Of a DNA stretch of 64,000 bases, positions 11,070 to 22,883 are shown piece after piece. Location: positions 35,073,469-35,137,468 of the forward strand of contig BTRK01000005.1 of the NCBI GenBank assembly GCA_036245805.1, in the 5' to 3' direction. The notes below the pieces were generated by a model. That model ran no database searches. It saw only the letters and a list, made by a program, of their open reading frames with translations, and was not told where the DNA came from. The stretch is from Pristionchus mayeri (Eukaryota > Nematoda > Chromadorea > Rhabditida > Neodiplogasteridae). Each line of letters begins with the position of its first letter. Position 1 is the first letter of the stretch. Both the position numbers and the translations under genes were made by a program.

Positions 11070-12180
11070 TTTCAATGGAGTGATTTCTGATTTACTGATA
11101 ACGATGTGAATTGACAGTGGAAAGTGACGGAGTCAGAATACAACCCTGACAACTCTGACGCTTTTCATGGAATCTCGTCAAGGTCAGACATTTATGGTGC
11201 CTTTTACCTTCTTTGATACAAATCCATAAAAAATCATTTACCCAATTTACGAATGGGGATCAACAAATAAAATGGTAGGACACGAGACTTCGGCAGGAAG
11301 TTCAGTGAGGCCGGCTAGGAATGTAATTTCTGAACCCTTGAGTGGTAAGCGGCATTACAAACAATTGCTTTGTCCACGACAAAACTGCTCCGTATACAGA
11401 TTATGTAGAAAAAAGTTCACATGTGCTTTCACTCATTCTCATGTGCAATTATTTAGGTCAGTAACATGAGAGATCGTGAACTTCGGGCATCGAGAAATGA
11501 GCAGGGATGAAACATCTGGAACATCCGATGGATTAGCGAGGAGAAATTGGGTACATGATCATTCATGCGACAGCGCAATGAGGAATACTCAAAATATTTA
11601 TATTCCGAAAAGAGTAAATATTATCGTATTTTGATAACTTGAAATGAACATATTAACATTTGTTCGCTTTTCACACAAGTTCATTTTGTTTTTGTTGCTT
11701 TCACTTGCATCCTTCTTGGGGAATACATTGAAGGGGTAGAATCCCCCCATCACCATTTTCATGCCGGCCGCAATCAGCTTTTATCTTCGACCAACACGCA
11801 ACCATCATAAATACACATACATCTCTCTCAAATTGCACTTGAGCGAGTGATCTTCGGAGAGCACGTCCCTAGTGCAATGCCAGCAAAACATTCCTCTGTA
11901 TCCACCGAGGATTAAGTCGACCAAAGTGACAATCCGTATAAAAAGAGAATGAAGGTTCGCAAATCGCATAAAACGAAGTTTCCTGATGAAGTTTCCTGTT
12001 TTCATTCTCATCATATCATGTCTTACTGGGATAGATGCAATGACAAGGGACGATAAAGGTGACTTGTATTTTCGAACCGTTACTTGTAGCATACTAGGTA
12101 TAGATTCGAAATCGACTCGTCGTTCTGCGTTATTTCTCGCTATTAAGCGATATTGAGCTCAACATTAGTAGCCACTTCTT
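11070..12180. other. Region without a recognised gene
   Basis: Upstream flank of the carboxylesterase and the following 1.1 kb. A minus-strand 95-codon frame (11805-12092) contains a CWHC...C pattern, but no start context, signal peptide or family motif convinces me. Confidence 0.5.
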
Positions 12181-12196
12181 ACGAAGCCCTCTCTAA

Positions 12197-12260
12197 AAGG
12201 TAAAGGTAAAGGTACATCCCGTCTTAGAGACTGGGCTCGTAGGAAAACACTCCTCCTAGG
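12197..12260. repeat. Dispersed repeat with AAAGGTAAAGGTAAAGGTAC start
   Basis: AAAGGTAAAGGTAAAGGTAC followed by a GAGACTGGGCTCG block. The same arrangement occurs inverted at about 29661-29711 (GAGCCCAGTCTCG ... GTACCTTTACCTTTACCTTT), so this is an interspersed family. Confidence 0.7.
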
Positions 12261-12376
12261 CCAGTTTCAATTTGGGCGGATTCAGTCCGGATTGCTCACC
12301 TTTCGCCAGACCTATTTACTTGCGTGATCTAGTCATCACTAATAAGTACAGGAATTAATACTGTTTCGATTCTTGA

Positions 12377-12874
12377 GTGGCCTGCTTCGTGGATACTACT
12401 GAGAGAGTTGCGGCGGAGTCCGATCCAATCCTCAAGGCCAAGGTCATTGCCACCCTCAAACTACTGAAGGCAAGTTCTAGGAACTTTATGATATCTATTT
12501 TTCATGTATACTCTCGCTTTGCCGGTAATATGACCGGTAATGTGAAAAATTACTACAATGATCGAATCTTTGAAATTTCCCAGTAGAATCAGCGATAAAG
12601 ATCCGTAATTTGCATACATTTTTAACATCGTATAAGGCTTCTGCTGTAATAATGACAGCATGCATAAAATATGTATCCTGTTTCAGCACATTGGCGACAA
12701 GGTGAAATCGATTTCACACGCTCAGAAGCATGAAATCATGGAGAATTATTTCAATGGAATGTATGTATTTCTTTTCTAAATTGTTATTTTTGTTCTATTG
12801 TTTTGTCAATTTTTACTCGTATTTTCCATTCTATTTTCAGATGCGAAGAGTTCAAGGAAATTTTCCGATTTTGA
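12377..12874 (+). CDS. Small helical protein of unknown function, 3' exons
   Basis: Three exons fit together in phase. The first (to 12469) contains VDTTERVAAESDPILKAKV, the second (12687-12760) HIGDKVKSISHAQKHEIM, and the third (12841-12874) ends CEEFKEIFRF and TGA. The first intron has the donor AAG|GCAAGT, the classic form of a GC-AG intron; the second is a normal GT-AG intron. The peptide is short, charged and probably all-helical, somewhat like small secreted nematode proteins, but I do not recognise a family. The start exon was not found; an upstream acceptor (TTGAG) precedes the first exon. Confidence 0.4.
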
Positions 12875-13001
12875 TGTGAAGACATGCATTTATTATTGTA
12901 TATTATTAATTTTAAAAAAAACATAAATGTTTGATTCCGAATGCCTACTATTATTTTGACTGCATACAAAAATGCCGCTAACAGAGACCAAAATAATAAA
13001 A

Positions 13002-13073
13002 TTATCCGGGTGGGTTCGAGCCACCGACCTTTCGGTTAACAGCCGAACGCGCTGCCGATTGCGCCACGGATGT
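13002..13073 (-). tRNA. tRNA-Asn(GTT)-like copy with damaged acceptor stem
   Basis: The anticodon arm (CTGTTAA loop) and D arm match the other copies. The outer acceptor-stem pairs are lost (ACATCCG against CGGATAA) and the T loop has a substitution (CTCGAAC), so this is probably a tRNA pseudogene. Confidence 0.6.
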
Positions 13074-13964
13074 GTGCTGCAGCTATAAGCAAACACATCA
13101 GAGAAAGATGTGTTGCGGAAAATGCGACAGAAAATGATTTTTTTTCAAATTTCAAGATTGTGTATTTCTACGCATTCTATTATCACAGTGTTAAATATCT
13201 AAACTGCTTAATACCTAAATACTTTCGAAGTTTAATCCCAATCTAGCCTTTCTTCTTTCCATCCATGTTCTTTACGATGCTCCTCTTCCTTGTGTCCCAA
13301 GAGCACATAATTCATATCTGAAAATGTGACGGAGAGTGTGTGTGCAACTGCTTGCAACGCCCACGTTTTAAGTTGTGATTTGTAACCCCCAGGAGCTACG
13401 AAGTTAGATTAAGAAGCAGAATTTGCGATAAAATGAAGTTTCAAACGTGTAACATACTACCCATAAACATTACATATATTTTACAAGGGCAAACATCACT
13501 GTTGGTCTTAGAAAACGGAAAGATGGAGAGTGGAAGGGACAACCGTCGTATTTTGCTTTGTTCTGCACATACATCATCGATTTGCATCCAAAAGAACTTA
13601 TTTTGAATCCCGGTCTAGGTTACTCCTTTCTTATTGTCCCGAGGATATGCAGTTTATCACCAGAATGTGTCGGGGAGTGTGCGAGAAACTTATCAGAGCA
13701 CACGCATTGTGTTGTTGTTTTGAACCCCTGAGTAGAGAAACAGATTGATAGAAATATGTAAGAAAGTGTAGGAATAATATCAGCATGTTACAATCTACGG
13801 GAAAATCCCGATCTCTGGTTCATAGAGGACAAGGTTTTCCCCGAGGAGGGAGGGGGGGAATATAAAGATGTTATCCTAAGTTCAAATATGAGCACCTTCG
13901 TGTTATTCTAAAAAAAAGATTACTACAACTTTAAACAAAACTTAACTAACCAAATCAAAATTTC

Positions 13965-14036
13965 GCTCCCGGGTGGGTTCGAACCACCGACCTTTCGGTT
14001 AACAGCCGAACGCGCTGCCGATTGCGCCACGGAAGC
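13965..14036 (-). tRNA. tRNA-Asn(GTT)
   Basis: A 72-nt cloverleaf on the minus strand. The acceptor stem GCTTCCG pairs with CGGGAGC, the D stem is GCGC/GCGC, the anticodon stem TTCGG/CCGAA encloses CTGTTAA (anticodon GTT), and the T arm is GGTGG-TTCGAAC-CCACC. A TTTT tract follows directly (GCGAAATTTTG), which is a Pol III terminator. Confidence 0.93.
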
Positions 14037-14933
14037 AGATGTGTGCTGCAGCTATAAGCAAACACATCAGAGAAAGATGTGTTGCGGAAAATGCGACAGA
14101 AAATGATTTTTTTTCAAATTTCAAGATTGTGTATTTCTACGCATTCTATTATCACAGTGTTAAATATCTAAACTGCTTAATACCTAAATACTTTCGAAGT
14201 TTAATCCCAATCTAGCCTTTCTTCTTTCCATCCATGTTCTTTACGATGCTCCTCTTCCTTGTGTCCCAAGAGCACATAATTCATATCTGAAAATGTGACG
14301 GAGAGTGTGTGTGCAACTGCTTGCAACGCCCACGTTTTAAGATGTGATTTGTAACCCCCAGGAGCTACGAAGTTAGATTAAGAAGCAGAATTTGCGATAA
14401 AATGAAGTTTCAAACGTGTAACATACTACCCATAAACATTACATATATTTTACAAGGGCAAACATCACTGTTGGTCTTAGAAAACGGAAAGATGGAGAGT
14501 GGAAGGGACAACCGTCGTATTTTGCTTTGTTCTGCACATACATCATCGATTTGCATCCAAAAGAACTTATTTTGAATCCCGGTCTAGGTTACTCCTTTCT
14601 TATTGTCCCGAGGATATGCAGTTTATCACCAGAATGTGTCGGGGAGTGTGCGAGAAACTTATCAGAGCACACGCATTGTGTTGTTGTTTTGAACCCCTGA
14701 GTAGAGAAACAGATTGATAGAAATATGTAAGAAAGTGTAGGAATAATATCAGCATGTTACAATCTACGGGAAAATCCCGATCTCTGGTTCATAGAGGACA
14801 AGGTTTTCCCCGAGGAGGGAGGGGGGGAATATAAAGATGTTATCCTAAGTTCAAATATGAGCACCTTCGTGTTATTCTAAAAAAAAGATTACTACAACTT
14901 TAAACAAAACTTAACTAACCAAATCAAAATTTC

Positions 14934-15005
14934 GCTCCCGGGTGGGTTCGAACCACCGACCTTTCGGTTAACAGCCGAACGCGCTGCCGATTGCGCCACG
15001 GAAGC
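14934..15005 (-). tRNA. tRNA-Asn(GTT)
   Basis: Identical in sequence to the copy at 13965-14036, including the terminator tract. It is the second member of the 969-bp tandem duplication. Confidence 0.93.
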
Positions 15006-15431
15006 TGGTGCGATCGAGAATGGTGAGAGATTTTTCAGAGAGATGGAGAGTGGAAGGTAAGATGTGGTATTTGCCTTGTCCAACACACACAAATGGTTCG
15101 CGCCTTCGCCCGTTTTATGATGTCCCAAGAGCGTCTAATTCATCACCGAAATGTGACGGAGAGTGTGCAATAAACTGAGCAGAGCACACGCTCCGTGTTG
15201 TTGTTTTGAATCCCTGGGGGCACAGATTGAAAAAGCGATAGAAAGATAAAAAGTGTAGAACTGGTGTCACATTCTACGAAGATAATTCGATCTCTGGTTC
15301 CTAAAGAACAAGGTTATCATCCGGAGGGACTAGAAAGTTTGCATAAAAAAGTGCAAACATGAGCTCCTTCGTGTAAAAAATCCAAAATTTCTAGAACTAA
15401 CATAAAACTAAACCGACCAGAACAAAATTTC

Positions 15432-15752
15432 GCTCCCGGGTGGGTTCGAACCAACGATCTTTTGGTTAAAGGAGGAGTAAACTCACAAATAAATTTTTGA
15501 AGCTACCATATGCACGGCCTAGAGCTCCACAACGGTAAGAAGCTCCGATATTTTCACATTTATATCTCCATTCCAAACTGAGTTATAGCTAGTTGTCTGG
15601 GAGCCAGATCAGGAAAAGCTCAGGGAAGGGGCGAGATATCATGCGGCTTGAAGAGAGTGCGTCCCTAAGTGAAACATATTCCATCCGGGCGCGCGTTTGC
15701 ATTTACTCCTCCTTTAACAGCCGAACGCGCTGCCGATTGCGTTACGGACATG
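15432..15752 (-). pseudogene. tRNA-Asn(GTT) gene split by a TTAA-target MITE
   Basis: The tRNA halves are at 15432-15469 and 15714-15752, separated by a 244-bp inverted-repeat insert at the TTAA of the anticodon loop. Beyond the insertion the copy also carries substitutions (CCAACGATCTTTTGG; GCGTTACGGAC), so it is inactive. Confidence 0.88.
15470..15713. mobile_element. TTAA-target (piggyBac-type) MITE in the tRNA anticodon loop
   Basis: Ends are AGGAGGAGTAAA and TTTACTCCTCCT, flanked by TTAA at 15466-15469 and 15714-15717. Deleting the 244 bp plus one TTAA recreates the continuous GGTTAACAGCC of intact tRNA-Asn copies. The TTAA duplication is diagnostic of piggyBac-class transposition. No coding capacity. 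Confidence 0.9.
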
Positions 15753-16134
15753 CAGAGCTCATGGGGCGATTATGGTATTTGCTTAGTTAAACACACACCG
15801 ATACAAATTGTTCGCGCCTAAGCGCTGTTTTTATGATATTCCAAGATCATGTAATTTATCATCGGAATGTGAAATACACTGATCACAGCATTCACTTTGT
15901 GTTGTTGTTTTTATCCCCTCGGGGCACAGAAAGAGAAAGTTATGGAGAGAGATAAAAAGTGTAGAATCTATCACATTCTACGCGGAAACTTCGATCTCTG
16001 GATCCTATAGGACAAGGTTTTCCCACGGGAAGGGGCGTTGTAAAAAAGTAATTATCCCAAGTGCAAATAGGAGCGATTTCGTGATATTCTAATAAAATAC
16101 TGACAAAAAACGAAACTAACCAAAAAAAAATTAC

Positions 16135-16206
16135 GCTCCCGGGTGTGTTCGAACCACCGACATTTCGGTTAACAGCCGAACGCGCTGCCGATTGCGCCAC
16201 GGAAGC
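16135..16206 (-). tRNA. tRNA-Asn(GTT), one T-stem mismatch
   Basis: Acceptor, D and anticodon arms are intact. The T stem has one unpaired position (ACACC for CCACC) and the variable region differs. A run of nine T follows, so it could still be transcribed by Pol III. Confidence 0.75.
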
Positions 16207-16580
16207 GGACGGGAGTGCATGTCATAAGCAGACACATCAGAGAACATAGAGATAGGACGATTATGGGCTTCACCTTGTTCAAAGAACACACTAGTTCGCA
16301 CATAAGAGCTTCTTTCACTGGTGACCCAAGAGCAGGCAATTCATCGGTAATTGACAGAAAGTATGCGGGAAACCGCGATTCAGTTGTTGTTGTGAACCCC
16401 TGGAGGCAGGGATAGAGCCAGATGAGAGACGCGTCCCGTCTCTTTCTGCACACAATTCGTGATCTCTGGATCATAGATGACAAACACTTCGAGGGATTTC
16501 ACCAAGGCGCTATTATGCGATGTTAAATCCCAACTTCGTGTTCATCCTTTCAAAAACAAATTTAACCAAAACAAATTTAC

Positions 16581-16652
16581 GCTCCCGGGTGGGTTCGAAC
16601 CACCGACCTTCCGGTTAACAGCCGAACGCGCTGCCGATTGCGCCACGGAATC
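16581..16652 (-). tRNA. tRNA-Asn(GTT), one acceptor-stem change
   Basis: Same cloverleaf as the intact copies. GATTCCG replaces GCTTCCG at the 5' end, giving one mismatch in the acceptor stem. The anticodon stem keeps pairing through a G-T. TTTT occurs downstream. Confidence 0.75.
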
Positions 16653-17139
16653 AGATGCAAAAAATTCCATAAGCTCAAACAACAGGGAAAGGTGGAGAGT
16701 GTAGGGACCGATGGTGAGCCTTGCCGTGTTCAGTACATTTCTTCAGTAGTTAGCAACAACGAACATGCATGTGAATCCCGAAAAGTTATCTTGGCCACTT
16801 TCACAGAGTTAGCCTCCCAATCGCAGACAATTCATTACGAGTATGTGACGAAAAGTGTTATTTTGAGCTGAACCCCAGGAGGCAAAGGAAGACAAAGTTA
16901 GATGAAGGAGTCGTCTCGTCTCGTTTTATAAGCGTGACCTCTGGAGAGGCAAAGGTTTTGAGGGGGTAGCCAGCTATAGGTTTGAATTCTTAGTGCTGGT
17001 AGATGTGTCATCATGTTTGTCTCTTTAAAAGCGGGCCAATAGGCAAGCAGGAAGTGATTTCGAGCTCGTTTACTACATGTTGTCCTCACAATGTTCCAGT
17101 AGGAGTGGAAAATAAAAGGCGGTAGGATAGAATGACGGC

Positions 17140-17900
17140 TCTAAAAATATGTACGACAAGGCCGATATTTATGATTTCATACTCACTTCATTCATTTTTT
17201 TCGTAAAATTGCTGTCCAATTATCGTCCAATGCGTAGGCGACAGTTTATAAAAGCATTGCTCATTTTTGTTTACTTGCTCATTGCAAGCTCCCCCCCCCC
17301 CTCAACTCAGGCTGTTTTCTTGGCCAGAATGACATGCGGAGTAATGCTCTGACTCTCCTCGTTTTACACACTCTCTCGCTAGTTAGAGAAAGCGAGAGAG
17401 CACGCAAAACAAAGAGAGTCAGACGATTACGCGACAAGCGCCAATTGCTCCTACGTTCCAGTCCTCTCCCCATTGTGATCATTGCGATCACATTTGTTGA
17501 TGATTGGAGTTCGAAATTGTGGTCAATCCCTCATTTCTCGAACACTTTAGACTGGCTGAGGTGTGGCAGAGTATCGTCTTTCCAACTCTATCGATCATTC
17601 TCGTCTTATGACTATTAGTCATTCGTGTAAATTCTATTGCCCTCGGGCTCGCGATCCCTATTATTTCCTCTCGTTATCCTGCCATTCCCAGACGCGCGGT
17701 CCCATATTGTTGAACAACTCTTGCAGAACCAAAAGCAGAGCGTGACGCAAAACAGGAAAAGCTCTCAAAATAGACGATAAGATCTGGAACGGAGTTGACT
17801 CAAGGGGAACCCCCCCCCCCCCCCCCATTCTGACGCTACGCCGAGGAGTAAAATTGAGATAGCAATTGCTCCTTTTCGTTTGCTCTCCCTCTCCAGTCAG
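17140..17900. other. Intergenic region with hairpin repeat and poly-C tracts
   Basis: No gene recognised. It holds poly-C runs (about 17290 and 17810) and one member of a dispersed hairpin repeat (ACACACTCTCTCGC ... GCGAGAGAGC near 17367-17405), with CTGACTCTC/GAGAGTCAG flanks that also pair. Confidence 0.6.
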
Positions 17901-18107
17901 AACGGAAAAGCGTGCAAAATGGAGTCAGTTGCCTCCGGGGGCGGAGAACGCACTTGTTGTTTGCTCGATTCTTATTTGAGCGGTAGTTGTCGAATGCATT
18001 TCTGCAGTTCACTCAGCTTCGCGTCAATTCACATATTGTAATCGATGATTGTTTAATATCGTTGTAAAAGGCAGAAATTGTAGGTTCACGGACAAGGACA
18101 AAGGAGA

Positions 18108-20247
18108 ATGATTAGTCAGGGGGATCACCTGAGGCTGGTCGAGCAGGAGAGGTTACGGTAAGTGGAATACCCTAGTTTGTCAGTGATGAGTATGGGGTTC
18201 ATTACCATGAAAAGATACTACTGGATTCGATATTTCAGTCAACTCAAATCATGATATCCATGAACCACCTGCTTACTCTTCTCTATAGGGACAACCTATC
18301 GGGAATCATCATCTATCTAAACCTATCTATCGGAAAGGGTGTACATTGGTGATAATTAAGTAACTGGTGCAGATATTAAATATTAACCAATGTACATTTG
18401 CAGGCTGGAGAGGAAGAAGCGAACGCAGGAGGAGATGCTCAAGGACTTTGTAATGATACTGGAGAATATGAGTTAGTTTTCTGCCTGTAGACAGTATTTC
18501 TGGGAGTAATCGGAGAATCTAGTTGATCATGACGATGTTGTTCTAAATTTATCTGTACTAATAGGATGCATGTCTCTCTGGTAGCACTTGTTCGCGCTCC
18601 TTGATCATTGAGAGAATTACATTGCGTGATGAGTACCCACAGTGCATCACTTGACTTCTGCCAAATTGCGTGCTCATCGGAACAAAATCGTTAAGTGGCC
18701 CGTCCACTTCCTGTTTTTGTTTGAGTCGAGGAAGCAATTGGAACTTAATGGAATGGCAATGAGTAAAGAAAACTTCCAGAAACCACTGGTTCTATTTTTA
18801 ACTGATCACAATATTCCTTTCGTCGGGGAAAAGTGAGAAAGCGAAATGTAATTAAATTTGACCTGGCAAGATGCCAGATTTTCTCTCGACGGGAAAAGCA
18901 GGGATAATAAGCTTCGATATTTGAAACGGTTCTGAAACCTATCGCAATTCTCAAATTCGATCATAATTGAAAATATTTGCGTCAGTCTGAAACACAAGTT
19001 ATTAAGATCGGATTCCCTAGATCGTTTGTAAAATTGCGATATGTTTCAGATGCACATCAAGTTTCGACTTTGTAATTTGATTTCGAAGATCTCCCCGCTT
19101 TCTATCGTTATGGAATGCTGTGTGATGGGAATTGGGTGCACAATTTTAGAACTGGTGACATTGGATAGAGGACTTAAGCTGTTATACACACCGTCGATTT
19201 GAATCTAAAAAAAGTCATTAACTAGCATGTAAATTGCAGTGAAACCTCGTCAGGCTCTCACTGCAATGATGTGCGCGCTCGCGGGTAAGATCAAAGATCA
19301 ATTATCGAACCCGTTTAGTCTCTCATTAGTAAAAGAAGTTGCAAACTCGTGGTACATGAGTCATAAAAGGTTTTTGGATTCTGATAAATCGAGGCGAATA
19401 ATGCAAATATAAATTAATTAATGCAGGTATAGTCTCAATCGCCGTCGGTAGCTTCTACTTGGTGCAGAATCCGGAAAATGCACAAAAGGCGAACGAGCTG
19501 GCCGCGATACTCATCGCGCATGGTAGGAAATCTGATCGTACTTGCTGAAACAGGGACTGACATATTCATGACAGAAATCTGGTTCAAGCATGTAATCGGG
19601 AGGTCTATCGAGAGCGATTACCAGATCCCATCGCAGGGCTGGCCCAAATCCTGCTCACGACCACGTACTTCGTCACTTGCGTGCAGACGTCGATCGCGGT
19701 GACGAGAGGCGTCGAGGGCGCATTCCAGATAGTTGTCGGAGTGATCATTGCAGGTTGGTATCTTCATTCTTGGGGAATCTTCGCTTTCTGGTAGACCCTG
19801 TTTATACGCCCATTTCACGTAATAAATGAAAAGTTGACGAGTTGATCACTCCATTACGAGATAAAAAAATTAATTGCATCGAACGGTAGACAAATTGCTC
19901 ATCGTTATTCTATTCAGGTGTCTACGTCTTACTCGCTGCAATCTCGTTGATCATCGGGTTTTACGGTAATTTATATTTTATATTTTTATGGAAACACAAC
20001 ACGAAGAGTGTTTCATACATCCAACCGAAATATCATATTCAGGATTCTACAAGGCGATCGCGCTCTGCAGTAACGTGGACTACTTCAACACGGAGAGTCC
20101 GACCTACGTGCCGCAGGTACCGTACTCCGCAAGTTCCGCGCGGGACCCAAAAACATTGAACATTTTCAGCCCGAGTTCTGCGCCGCTTTAACCGTCTTCG
20201 TCTTCCACATTATCACAATACTCGTCAAGTGCTGTTGCTGGAAATGA
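18108..20247 (+). CDS. Four-helix integral membrane protein of unknown family, eight exons
   Basis: Start ATG at 18108; exon 1 reads MISQGDHLRLVEQERLR and is followed by a GTAAGT donor. Exon 2 (about 18405-18472) is charged (ERKKRTQEEMLKDF). Helix 1 spans exons 3-4 (QALTAMMCALAG joined to IVSIAVGSFYLV), helix 2 and a short loop are in exon 5 (GLAQILLTTTYFVTCVQTSI), helix 3 is in exons 5-6 (FQIVVGVIIA then YVLLAAISLIIGFY), and the last exon ends ALTVFVFHIITILVKCCCWK with TGA at 20245-20247. The loop before helix 4 has NVDYFNTESPTYVP. The topology (two short and one longer loop, cytosolic basic and Cys-rich tail likely palmitoylated) resembles MARVEL-like tetraspans. I cannot assign a function. 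All exon junctions keep frame with clean GT-AG introns. Confidence 0.75.
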
Positions 20248-20398
20248 ATAACATCTGAGAAATCAGCATAAATCATTCCGGTTTTACGGCCGTCATGGGT
20301 AGAGATTGACCTACAATCCACAATCAAATCGAGTGTTTCCCTTTCTCTCGCCTAGTTATGTTACCAGAAGTTATGAGAAAACAGGTATACGAAATTAC

Positions 20399-20470
20399 GC
20401 TCCCGGGTGGGTTCGAACCACCGACCTTTCGGTTAACAGCCGAACGCGCTGCCGATTGCGCCACGGAAGC
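20399..20470 (-). tRNA. tRNA-Asn(GTT), isolated copy
   Basis: Identical to the intact 72-nt copies at 13965 and 14934 but 3.8 kb from the array and convergent with the four-helix gene. Its immediate 3' flank lacks the close TTTT (first T run about 20 nt away). Confidence 0.88.
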
Positions 20471-21270
20471 AAGCGAGGGACGCATCCAAAAGCAGACACA
20501 TTAGAAAAGAATGAAGAGAATGGTGGCAAATTCACTCTGTTCTTTATCAAATAGTTATTTGTTGAATTAATTGAACGGAAAGAGTGCGAATAATGAAAAG
20601 ACGAGGATGTAATTTCAGTAAAAGTAATCTTTTTCTCCTGTCGAAAATCAGTTCACAAATTCTCATTCGCTCTTGCAGCATGCTTCATAGAGATCTCACT
20701 ATGTCTGCTATTGGTTCTGTTATAGTGCACTGAAATTGTTCATTCATGAAATTTCTAAACTTTTTAGTTGTCTTCTACACACAACGATGTTGATTACGGG
20801 AATGCAAGTGCTCATCCGAAAAGGTCACATCGTTTGTCGTTTAATCGAAAGAGAATCCTCTGGAGTTCTTGGCAAAGTATGCGTTCATTTCGAGCCATGG
20901 TTGTTTGCCCGGAATATTCTGACCGAGTATCTGAAACTAGTTGTCAATATGAACTGTACAGTACTCAATAATGCGGTACTCAATAATACTGCTCAATAAT
21001 GTGTATATTCTTTTGAAAAATTCTCTTCTTCCAGGCACCGGAGTCTCTTCTACACACGCTATCCCAGTTCGATCCTAGTTGAGCATTTTTCATCAGGCAC
21101 AGTTCTTGACTTTGGATAAATAATGATAATGATGATAATGATAATGATAGTGTGTGTAAAGACCAGCTATCAGCACAAATCTGGGCTTTTCAAAAATTTT
21201 ACGGTCTCTTCATTTTGCGTACTCTTTCACACTGTCTAACCGACGAGAGAGTGTGTGATATGGGGAGAGT
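20471..21270. other. Intergenic region with ATGATA microsatellite
   Basis: No gene recognised. An AATGAT/AATGATG microsatellite lies at about 21118-21150. A hairpin repeat of the CTCTC...GAGAGAG family follows at 21219-21262. Confidence 0.5.
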
Positions 21271-21389
21271 CAGATCATTACTCAACACTAACCCTTGCCA
21301 ATCCCTGCACATCAAACGCGCATGCGACAATCCTCTTGTAATCATGGTCGATTTTGATCTTGCTCACTCGTTTGTTCATGATCTGAACT

Positions 21390-21965
21390 AGGGTCGCAGA
21401 CCAAAGTCCAAATAATGTCGATTTGAAGACGTAGTCAGTGCAGTAATGTTGACTGATGAGAAGGGCGTCGACCAAGTCGGAGATTCCGATCAAAAAATCG
21501 CCTGCAAAATTCGTTGTTTTAACTTAAATCTATTTTCTATTTTTAAAGCAGATTTTGTTGCTAATCCTGACTCGGCCGATGGATTGAGTGGCTGAGAAAT
21601 ACGAAATGAACTTTAGTTGCCTGCCATTCTTTAATCAATGATAGTATATCGCTGCAAATAATTTGCTTTTATATCACATGTTATATTTTTCTAACCTATA
21701 CTTCTGGGACAATTTGACCTCATCAAATCGTAGTTATTCAAATTGCACATTTCTGAAGTATAAAGAACTTTAATATCGATATCTATTATAAAACTGCATA
21801 GGCTATTGTTAGAACGCGCAAAATCCTTGATGAATTGAGAATCGAATATTGGAAAGGTGCATAAAGATATCGGAGTTGAAACCATACCCGTCGTAATTCT
21901 CCAACAGAGTGCTTCGAATAGCCGATGAAATTCCGCAGAATATCATGTGTGAGCGGCGGTGTAGG
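21390..21965 (-). CDS. Possible membrane-protein exons, unassigned
   Basis: Two stretches behind plausible acceptors: MSSLHRRSHMIFCGISSAI (about 21885-21960) and GDFLIGISDLVDALLIS...SATLVQ (about 21390-21510, behind TTTTGCAG). The second resembles a receptor or channel transmembrane segment with a following Cys. Phases do not join neatly and no further exons were found, so this may be a decayed gene. Confidence 0.3.
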
Positions 21966-22883
21966 GAACTCATCCTAAAACTAAATATTTAAAAAAATTG
22001 AAATCTAGAATTACTCAAAACGGGAAAACTACTTAAAACATTCAAGTAATACGAATTCGCGGTGTATTTTAAAAATGATTCTTCAAATATAGGCCACATT
22101 GTTCTCCCTTCCTAGAGACGCGCGGTGCTTTGGGAAATCACTCCCATCTCGGACCTCCCGCTTGGACGTTTGTCCAAAGAGCACCACGATGATTTTAACC
22201 ATAATACATTATATGAATCGGTTTCTTATTTCCTGCGTAACCATTACTTTAGGATGTTTTATCAATATAACAAGTAATGTGACATCAGTGATGAGGACAG
22301 AATTCGAGCGTAAAGCCCCTCGATATATCAACGTAGCGTCCGGATATCCATTCACCCTGAAATATAGTTATCCTATACACTTTGCTTCAGAGAAAGGCAT
22401 AAGTGGTTATGTGGATAGAATGCTAATCGGCTCAAGAAGAATATCATATATAGCCCACATTTGGCTTTTTGTCTCTAAAACAGTCATCTGATGTACAGGT
22501 AGCTTCGCCATCATTTTGACTCCTGATGATAGTAGTCTCGTAACTGGCTCTCTTACACACCCATCCCACTCGACGGAACAGCATCTACATGCGATTCTAT
22601 TGGTAATGGTTTGATATTGTATGATATTCGCATTCGAATATTGTTAGTGAATTTCGAGTGTGATAGCATTAATGAATTGATTATTCTGTGTATATCAAAC
22701 GCGGCATGGCGTCATAGTTCTCATCCGGCCTGGTGCCCTGTATCACCTTTCAAGACCACGCATGAGTCGCATGCCGATATCAAAGCCTTTTTCAACGCTT
22801 AGCTTGTGTCGTATGGTCGATATCTCATCCGGGTCTCTGACATGCATAACATCGACGCACGACTGAAGTTTATTTATTTATTT

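Larger units (their letters stand above)
13071..15005. repeat. 969-bp tandem duplication, each unit ending in a tRNA-Asn gene
   Basis: 13071-14036 and 14040-15005 are almost identical at an offset of 969 bp (one mismatch noticed, T/A near 13371 and 14340). Each carries the same 72-codon open frame (13530-13748 and 14499-14717), which has no homology I recognise. More diverged partial units continue to about 16,580 (shared phrases such as CATCACCGAAATGTGA and TTCTACG...GATCTCTGG). Confidence 0.93.

Noticed and set aside
13530..13748. 72-codon frame present twice (also 14499-14717)
   Set aside because: Duplicated only because it lies in the 969-bp repeat unit; no homology, and it is not kept in the more diverged units.
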